Assembly (NCBI GenBank): GCA_015055835.1
Contig: SVHJ01000008.1
Coordinates: 1 to 45,517, forward strand
Length of the DNA stretch: 45,517 nucleotides
Direction: 5' to 3'
DNA from: Clostridiales bacterium
GTDB taxonomy: Bacteria > Bacillota > Clostridia > Christensenellales > Borkfalkiaceae
Notes under the pieces: model-generated
Told to the model about the DNA's origin: nothing
The model's database searches: none
Seen by the model: only the letters and a program-made list of their open reading frames with translations
Position numbers and translations under genes: made by a program
Shown here: positions 40,890 to 45,517 of the stretch, in pieces
Layout of the letters: each line of letters starts with the position of its first letter
Position numbering within the stretch: the first letter of the stretch is position 1

Positions 40890-42182
40890 TTAAATTTTTC
40901 TAAGGTCAGTAACTCTTTTTGCCTTCCCCTCAAATCTCTTTAAGGTCATAGGTTCAACAAGTTTTATATCAGCATCAATTTGAAGAACCGTTCTTAAATT
41001 GTGCTTAATTTTTGCAGTTAACTTATCAAGCATTGCGTAGTTATGAAGAAGTGATGCGTCAACAAGTTCAACTAAAATTTTGATATTGTCAACGTAGTTT
41101 TCTCTTGTAACTACTATTTCGTAGTTGTTGCCGATTTCTTCAATATTACAAATAACGCCTTCAATTTGTGAAGGGAACACGTTAACGCCCTTAATAATCA
41201 ACATATCGTCGCTTCTACCACGAATTTTTTCCATACGAGCAGAAGTTCTACCACACTTACAAGGTTCGTAATTGATTTTAGTGATATCTTTAGTACGATA
41301 TCTAATCATAGGTAAACCTTCTTTAGTTAAAGTAGTAATAACAAGTTCGCCGTATTCATCGGTGATAGGTTCAAGCGTTTCAGGGCTAACGATTTCTGCT
41401 AAGAAGTGGTCTTCGTTAATATGCATACCACACTTTTCTAAACATTCGCCTGAAACACCAGGTCCAATAATTTCAGAAAGTCCGTAGTTGTCGGTAGGAA
41501 TAACGCCTAACTTTTCTCTTAACGCTTCGTGCATTTCAGGGCTTGAGGCTTCTGAACCGAAAAGACCTATACGAAGTTTAAAGTCATCTTTAGTATAACC
41601 CATTTTTTCCATAACTTCAGCAATATATAATGCGTATGAAGGGGTAGAAACTAAAGCCGTTGCGCCTAAATCTTTAAGTAGCATAACTTGTCTTTCAGTA
41701 TTACCAGAAGATGCGGGGATAACGGTAGCACCAATCTTTTCCCAACCTTGGTGAAGACCAAGCGCACCAGTAAATAAACCGTATCCAAAAGAAATTTGTA
41801 CGATATCTTGTTTAGTGCCACCTGCCGCAACGATAAGTCTTGCCATACATTCAGACCACATATCAAGGTCGTTTTTAGTATAAGCAACAACGGTAGGCTT
41901 ACCACTTGTACCACTTGATGCGTGTACTCTAACGATATCGTCCATAGGGACTGCTAAAAGTCCAAACGGATAGTTGTCCCTTAAATCGTCCTTAACAACG
42001 AAAGGGAGTTTTTTAATATCTTCTAAACACTTAATATCTTCAGGCTTAACACCAGCTTCGTCGTACTTTTTCTTGTAAAAAGGAACGTTTTCATAAGCGT
42101 ATTTAACAATTTTTTGAAGTCTTTCAAGTTGAAGAACTTTAAGTTCTTCTCTACTCATAGTTTCAATTTTAGGATTAAACAT
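40890..42182 (-). CDS. paaK: phenylacetate-CoA ligase family protein, copy 2
   Basis: First gene of the operon, 430 residues. It has a canonical P-loop HASSGTSGKPTVVAY, the NYGLSEIIGPGVSGEC motif, the GRSDDMLIIKGVNVFPSQIE hinge and the C-terminal LKRFEGKAKRVTD with its Lys. It is AMP-forming, so it is better suited to acid activation than to energy conservation. A good promoter lies 47-75 bases upstream and an AAGGAAAG Shine-Dalgarno precedes the ATG. Confidence 0.93.
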   Translation of the reverse strand: MFNPKIETMSREELKVLQLERLQKIVKYAYENVPFYKKKYDEAGVKPEDIKCLEDIKKLPFVVKDDLRDNYPFGLLAVPMDDIVRVHASSGTSGKPTVVAYTKNDLDMWSECMARLIVAAGGTKQDIVQISFGYGLFTGALGLHQGWEKIGATVIPASSGNTERQVMLLKDLGATALVSTPSYALYIAEVMEKMGYTKDDFKLRIGLFGSEASSPEMHEALREKLGVIPTDNYGLSEIIGPGVSGECLEKCGMHINEDHFLAEIVSPETLEPITDEYGELVITTLTKEGLPMIRYRTKDITKINYEPCKCGRTSARMEKIRGRSDDMLIIKGVNVFPSQIEGVICNIEEIGNNYEIVVTRENYVDNIKILVELVDASLLHNYAMLDKLTAKIKHNLRTVLQIDADIKLVEPMTLKRFEGKAKRVTDLRKI

Positions 42183-42228
42183 ATCTTCTTTCCTTAAAGT
42201 ATATTATAAATTATTTCACTATTAAGAA

Positions 42229-42257
42229 AGTATATCACTTATATTAAATTTTTGCAA
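42229..42257 (-). promoter_or_regulatory. promoter of the paaK-ior-ACT operon
   Basis: On the minus strand TTGCAA (42257-42252), a 17-base spacer ending TGA, and TATACT (42234-42229). The leader would be about 40 bases. No T-box or other riboswitch is visible in it. Confidence 0.75.
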
Positions 42258-42277
42258 GTGTAAAGGGGCTTTTTAAG

Positions 42278-42306
42278 TTGATTTTATTTATAAAATGTGC
42301 TAGAAT
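42278..42306 (+). promoter_or_regulatory. promoter of the symporter and PHP gene pair
   Basis: TTGATT (42278-42283), a 17-base spacer ending TGC, and TAGAAT (42301-42306). It is divergent from the paaK operon promoter, with the two -35 boxes about 20 bases apart. Confidence 0.75.
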
Positions 42307-42346
42307 TTTAACTGTTGAAAATTTTTAGCAAAAACAAAGGATATAG

Positions 42347-43852
42347 ATGATGGGAAACGAAGTTCTTTATTTAATAATTTTAGCATTATATATCGCATCT
42401 ATGGTAGCAATTGCGCTTTTATCTAAAAGAAAGTCAAAAGCCATGGGCTCTTTTTATTTAGCAGATAGAAAGGTTGGCGCGTGGATGAGTGCTTTTGCTT
42501 ATGGAACGACCTATTTTTCATCAGTTATAATAATAGGTTACGCTGGAAAACTTGGCGCAAATTTTGGTTTAGCGGCAATTTGGATAGGTGTAGGCAACGC
42601 AATTTTAGGTACGCTTATTCCATGGTTACTTTTCGCTAAAAAAACAAAATTATATACAACGAAAAATAACGTTGAAACAATGCCTGCTTTTTTTGAAAAG
42701 CGTTTTGATAGTAAATATATTAAACTTGTTTCAGCAATAATTGTAGCAATATTTTTAATACCATATTCAGCCTCTGTTTATCAAGGTTTAGGCTCACTAT
42801 TTTCAAAGGTGTTTGCAATAAGCCCCGACAAAGTAGAAACGGTATTTGCAATATGCGTTTTTGCGTTAGCAGGTTTAACGGCTTTATACGTATTTTTTGG
42901 TGGCTATTTTGGTACTGTTTTAACAAATTTCGTTCAAGCAATAATAATGCTAATAGGCGTTGCTTTAATGGTATTTTTCGTGTTTAACGATAGCGCAGTT
43001 GACGGCATTTCAAACGCAGTAAACGGCTGGATTAACCTAGATAAATCTATTTTCACGTCGAATAAAGAGGCTACTTTTAACTTGGTAGTGTTAGTTCTTT
43101 TAACATCAATAGGCCCTTGGGCACTTCCACAAGTAGTACACAAATTTTACGCAGTAAAAGATGATAGCGCGATCAAAAAAGGTACGCTTATTTCAACAAT
43201 ATTTTGTTTAATAGTAGGCGTTGGCGCTTACTTAGTTGGTTCAACAGGTATGCTTTTTGGGGATACGATAGGTTTTGGCTCTCTTGTTTCAACTGGTAAT
43301 TTTGACTCAATTGTTCCTGCAATTATAGTAAAAGCACTGCCACCAATCGTTATTGCAATAACGATAGTTTTAATACTTTCAGCAAGTATGAGTACGCTAT
43401 CTTCACTTGCTTTAAGTTGTTCCGTTTCAGTATCAGGGGATATATACAAAGGATATATCAAAAAAGATGCAGAAAGCAAAAAAACAAATATATTAACAAA
43501 GATAATTTGTTTAGTATTTATACTTATTTCAGCACTAATTGCAGTATTTAAACCTGCAGGAATAGTTGAAATGATGAGTTTTAGTTGGGGTACGATAGCC
43601 GGTTGTTTCTTAGGACCTTTTGCACTTGGTATTTTATGGAAAAAGACTAATAAATATGGTGCTTGGACATCAATTATAGGGACGTTAGTTATTACGCTTG
43701 GTGCAATAATTGTGTTTGGACTTCAAACGGCAATAAGTCAATCAGCGCTTATCGGTGTAATTTGTATGGCGTATAGCGTTGTTTCAACTTTTGTTGTAAG
43801 TTTAATAACGGCAAAGAAAACGGAAGGTAAATTAGAAACCGAAAATGAATAA
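42347..43852 (+). CDS. sodium:solute symporter family protein
   Basis: A 501-residue SSS (SLC5) permease with about 13 expected membrane segments. It has YLADRKVGAWMSAFAYGTTYFSSV near the N-terminus, a segment that forms TM2 and the sodium site, and GPWALPQVVHKFYAVKD later. The family carries sugars, amino acids, carboxylates or pantothenate; the sequence does not tell which. Its divergent placement next to the aryl-CoA ligase operon makes an organic acid a reasonable guess. An AAAGG Shine-Dalgarno precedes two adjacent ATGs (42347 and 42350). Confidence 0.9.
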   Translation: MMGNEVLYLIILALYIASMVAIALLSKRKSKAMGSFYLADRKVGAWMSAFAYGTTYFSSVIIIGYAGKLGANFGLAAIWIGVGNAILGTLIPWLLFAKKTKLYTTKNNVETMPAFFEKRFDSKYIKLVSAIIVAIFLIPYSASVYQGLGSLFSKVFAISPDKVETVFAICVFALAGLTALYVFFGGYFGTVLTNFVQAIIMLIGVALMVFFVFNDSAVDGISNAVNGWINLDKSIFTSNKEATFNLVVLVLLTSIGPWALPQVVHKFYAVKDDSAIKKGTLISTIFCLIVGVGAYLVGSTGMLFGDTIGFGSLVSTGNFDSIVPAIIVKALPPIVIAITIVLILSASMSTLSSLALSCSVSVSGDIYKGYIKKDAESKKTNILTKIICLVFILISALIAVFKPAGIVEMMSFSWGTIAGCFLGPFALGILWKKTNKYGAWTSIIGTLVITLGAIIVFGLQTAISQSALIGVICMAYSVVSTFVVSLITAKKTEGKLETENE

Positions 43853-44603
43853 AAAGACTATAAAAATGGATTTGCATAGTCATTCTACCTACTCTTATGA
43901 TGGTAGAAGTACTATGGAAGAATATATTACAGAGGCCATAAAAAATAAAGTTGACGTATTATGTTTTACCGACCACGCTGAACTTATGAGTTGGTTTAGA
44001 AAGTATTACGTTTTGCATTACGATAAATATTTTGATGAGTTCAAAAGATTGAAAGAAAAGTACGAAGGCAAAATCAAACTTTTAATTGGTATGGAATTTG
44101 GAATGCCAAACGTATTAACTGAAGATTTTGATTACGCAACAAAGTACGATTTTGATATGATAATCGGCTCAATGCATAGAACTATTGACGGTAATCCTGC
44201 CTTTGACGACGGTAGCGTTAGTAAACTTCATTACGAATCAACCCTTTTAATGGTTGAACACGGTGGGTTTGACGTTTTAGGACACCTTGACGTACATAAA
44301 AGATACGGATTTAAGGTGGTTGAATCAAGTGAAATAGAAAAGGAAATTTACAAGGCGTGTATAAAGAACAACATAGTGCCTGAAATAAACACTTCTACTT
44401 TTAGAATGGGTATGGATGAGGCAATGCCTACTATGAGTTCTTTAGAACTTTATAAATCGCTTGGAGGAAAGTTTGTTACTGTCGGAACGGACTCTCACTC
44501 AGCAGAGACTGTCGGAACAAATTTTGAAAGAGTTATAGAAACTCTTCCTGACGGAATAAATTTATGTTATTTTGAAAAAAGAAAAATAAAGACTGATTTT
44601 TAA
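43845..44603 (+). CDS. PHP-domain phosphatase (histidinol-phosphatase-like)
   Basis: A 252-residue PHP metal hydrolase. It has DLHSHSTYSYDGRSTMEEY, FTDHAE, a GMEFG segment with the Glu ligand, IGSMH, LGHLDV and the closing GTDSHSAE, which together give the trinuclear metal site. The size and SMHR motif resemble HisJ-type histidinol phosphatase. No other his genes are nearby, and many HisJ-like proteins have other phosphoester substrates. It overlaps the symporter gene by eight bases. Confidence 0.88.
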   Translation: MNKKTIKMDLHSHSTYSYDGRSTMEEYITEAIKNKVDVLCFTDHAELMSWFRKYYVLHYDKYFDEFKRLKEKYEGKIKLLIGMEFGMPNVLTEDFDYATKYDFDMIIGSMHRTIDGNPAFDDGSVSKLHYESTLLMVEHGGFDVLGHLDVHKRYGFKVVESSEIEKEIYKACIKNNIVPEINTSTFRMGMDEAMPTMSSLELYKSLGGKFVTVGTDSHSAETVGTNFERVIETLPDGINLCYFEKRKIKTDF

Positions 44604-44632
44604 AAATACTGCAAAAACTGCAGTATTTTTTT
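44602..44632 (+). terminator. terminator after the PHP phosphatase gene
   Basis: A 12-bp stem (44602-44613 with 44619-44630) with a T run, beginning at the stop codon of the PHP gene. Confidence 0.9.
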
Positions 44633-44683
44633 ATTTAACTATATAAATTTTACCGTTTTTTGTAAAAAAAGACAAAATGTGCA

Positions 44684-44712
44684 TTGACAAACAGTCTTAT
44701 TGGGGTTATAGT
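44684..44712 (+). promoter_or_regulatory. sigma-A promoter of pgi
   Basis: TTGACA (44684-44689), a 17-base spacer and TATAGT (44707-44712). It predicts a leader of about 65 bases that contains a 10-bp inverted repeat (44722-44731 with 44756-44765) ending just before the Shine-Dalgarno. Confidence 0.8.
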
Positions 44713-44783
44713 TTAAATGTAATAAATATTATTTTAAATATATCGAAAAACTGGGTAATATTTATAAAAGGTGGGTAGTTAAT

Positions 44784-45508
44784 ATGACTAGATTTAACAA
44801 ACGATTTTGTGAAGAAAATAGGATAACTTTTGATTATTCTAACTTAATGCAAGGCGCTGTTTTAGAACAAGGCATAACTGATGAAGAACTTTCGTTTTTT
44901 GAAAAAAAGGCAAAAAAAGCTTTTAAAACGGTTAAAGAAAATCGTGGTACTAAAATGATGGGCTGGACGGAACTTCCATATAATCAAAAAGAGGTTGTTG
45001 AGGAAATTATCAAAACAGCAAAAGATATTAAAAAGAAGTTTGATTATTTTGTGGTTTTGGGTATAGGTGGTTCTGCGTTAGGTCCAATGGCTGTGTTTAA
45101 CGCCCTTAATCATTTACACCATAACGACTTACCAAAATACAAAAGAAAATCACCAAAGTTTTACGTAGAAGATAACGTTGACCCTGAAAGAATGGGGGCA
45201 CTACTTGACGTTATCGACCTAGATAAGACTATGTTTAACGTCATTACAAAAAGTGGCGCAACAAGTGAAACTATGGCGCAATTTTTAATAATATTAGATC
45301 TACTTAAGAAAAAGTTTAAAGACAAGGCAAACGAACATATAATTGCCACAACTTCTGAAACTAAAGGTAATTTAATAAAGATTGCAAAAGAAGAAAATAT
45401 AAAAACGTTCTACATTCCTGAAGGGGTTGGTGGAAGATTTTCTGAACTTTGTCCAGTAGGTTTACTTCCTGCAGCCGTTCTTAACGTAGATATTAAAGAA
45501 CTTTTAGC
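44784..45508 (+). CDS. pgi: glucose-6-phosphate isomerase, 3' partial
   Basis: Interconverts glucose 6-phosphate and fructose 6-phosphate in glycolysis. About 241 residues remain, roughly the first half. Family motifs are present: FVVLGIGGSALGP, ITKSGATSETMAQF and GVGGRFSELCPVGLLPAA. An AAAGGTGG Shine-Dalgarno precedes the ATG at 44784. The frame runs into the adapter remnant at 45509, so the rest of the gene is missing from the assembly and not deleted in the organism. Confidence 0.95.
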
Positions 45509-45517
45509 AGATCGGAA
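45509..45517. other. Illumina adapter remnant at right end
   Basis: The last nine bases, AGATCGGAA, equal the start of the reverse-complement Illumina adapter. They interrupt the pgi reading frame. Confidence 0.88.

Noticed and set aside
44713..44783. Known riboswitch in the pgi leader
   Set aside because: I could not match the sequence to any riboswitch class; only a simple AT-rich inverted repeat is visible.
1..45517. CRISPR arrays, tRNA or rRNA genes, IS elements
   Set aside because: No regular direct-repeat/spacer array, cloverleaf, rRNA segment or transposase motif was found on reading the window.

Overview
The window looks like one whole metagenomic or draft-genome contig from a low-GC Bacillota, most likely an uncultured gut Clostridia lineage. 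Its features are sigma-A type promoters with 17-base spacers, a T-box leader, a Mn-riboswitch-like leader, an McsAB-ClpC system, ferredoxin-dependent 2-oxoacid oxidoreductases, AMP-forming acyl-CoA ligases and BspA-like LRR lipoproteins. No rRNA, tRNA, IS element, phage module or CRISPR array was seen. The first 11 and last 9 bases match Illumina adapter ends, so both termini are artefactual and the first and last genes are cut there.

Region 1 (1-13500, all + strand) is a tightly packed housekeeping run: a partial alpha/beta hydrolase, a DUF951 protein, signal peptidase I, a membrane protein, oligoendopeptidase F, a YcxB-like protein, DnaB, TsaC/Sua5, a YwlE-type phosphatase, RpiB, GalU, a short McsA, McsB, ClpC and long-form HPF. 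A likely arginine-phosphate eraser (YwlE), writer (McsB with McsA) and degradation machine (ClpC) lie within about 5.6 kb.

Region 2 (13500-22800): a two-component system on the minus strand; a HAD phosphatase; a P-type cation ATPase behind a yybP-ykoY (Mn2+) riboswitch with an overlapping terminator; a secreted LRR lipoprotein; and a large U32 protein.

Region 3 (22850-33700) is the most interesting part. A leucine-type T-box precedes ten co-directional genes: a LeuA-like protein whose catalytic motifs are degenerate, a TIM-barrel/acyl-CoA-synthetase fusion, a branched-chain aminotransferase, a small P-loop ATPase, a four-subunit 2-oxoacid:ferredoxin oxidoreductase, an XRE-cupin regulator and a second AMP-forming acyl-CoA ligase. 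The proposed reading is a leucine-starvation-induced route that activates a branched-chain acid, reductively carboxylates it and transaminates the product to leucine.

Region 4 (33700-36760): a frameshifted metallo-beta-lactamase-fold lipoprotein; a divergent pair (zinc-ribbon membrane protein and XRE regulator) controlled by three copies of an inverted repeat and flanked by two identical terminators; and a split chromate-type transporter.

Region 5 (36770-44640): a minus-strand operon paaK-iorA-iorB-paaK-ACT, the aromatic counterpart of region 3, divergent from a sodium:solute symporter and PHP phosphatase pair. The window ends inside pgi. Four genes have a -10 box exactly six bases before ATG and no Shine-Dalgarno sequence, which suggests leaderless transcripts.
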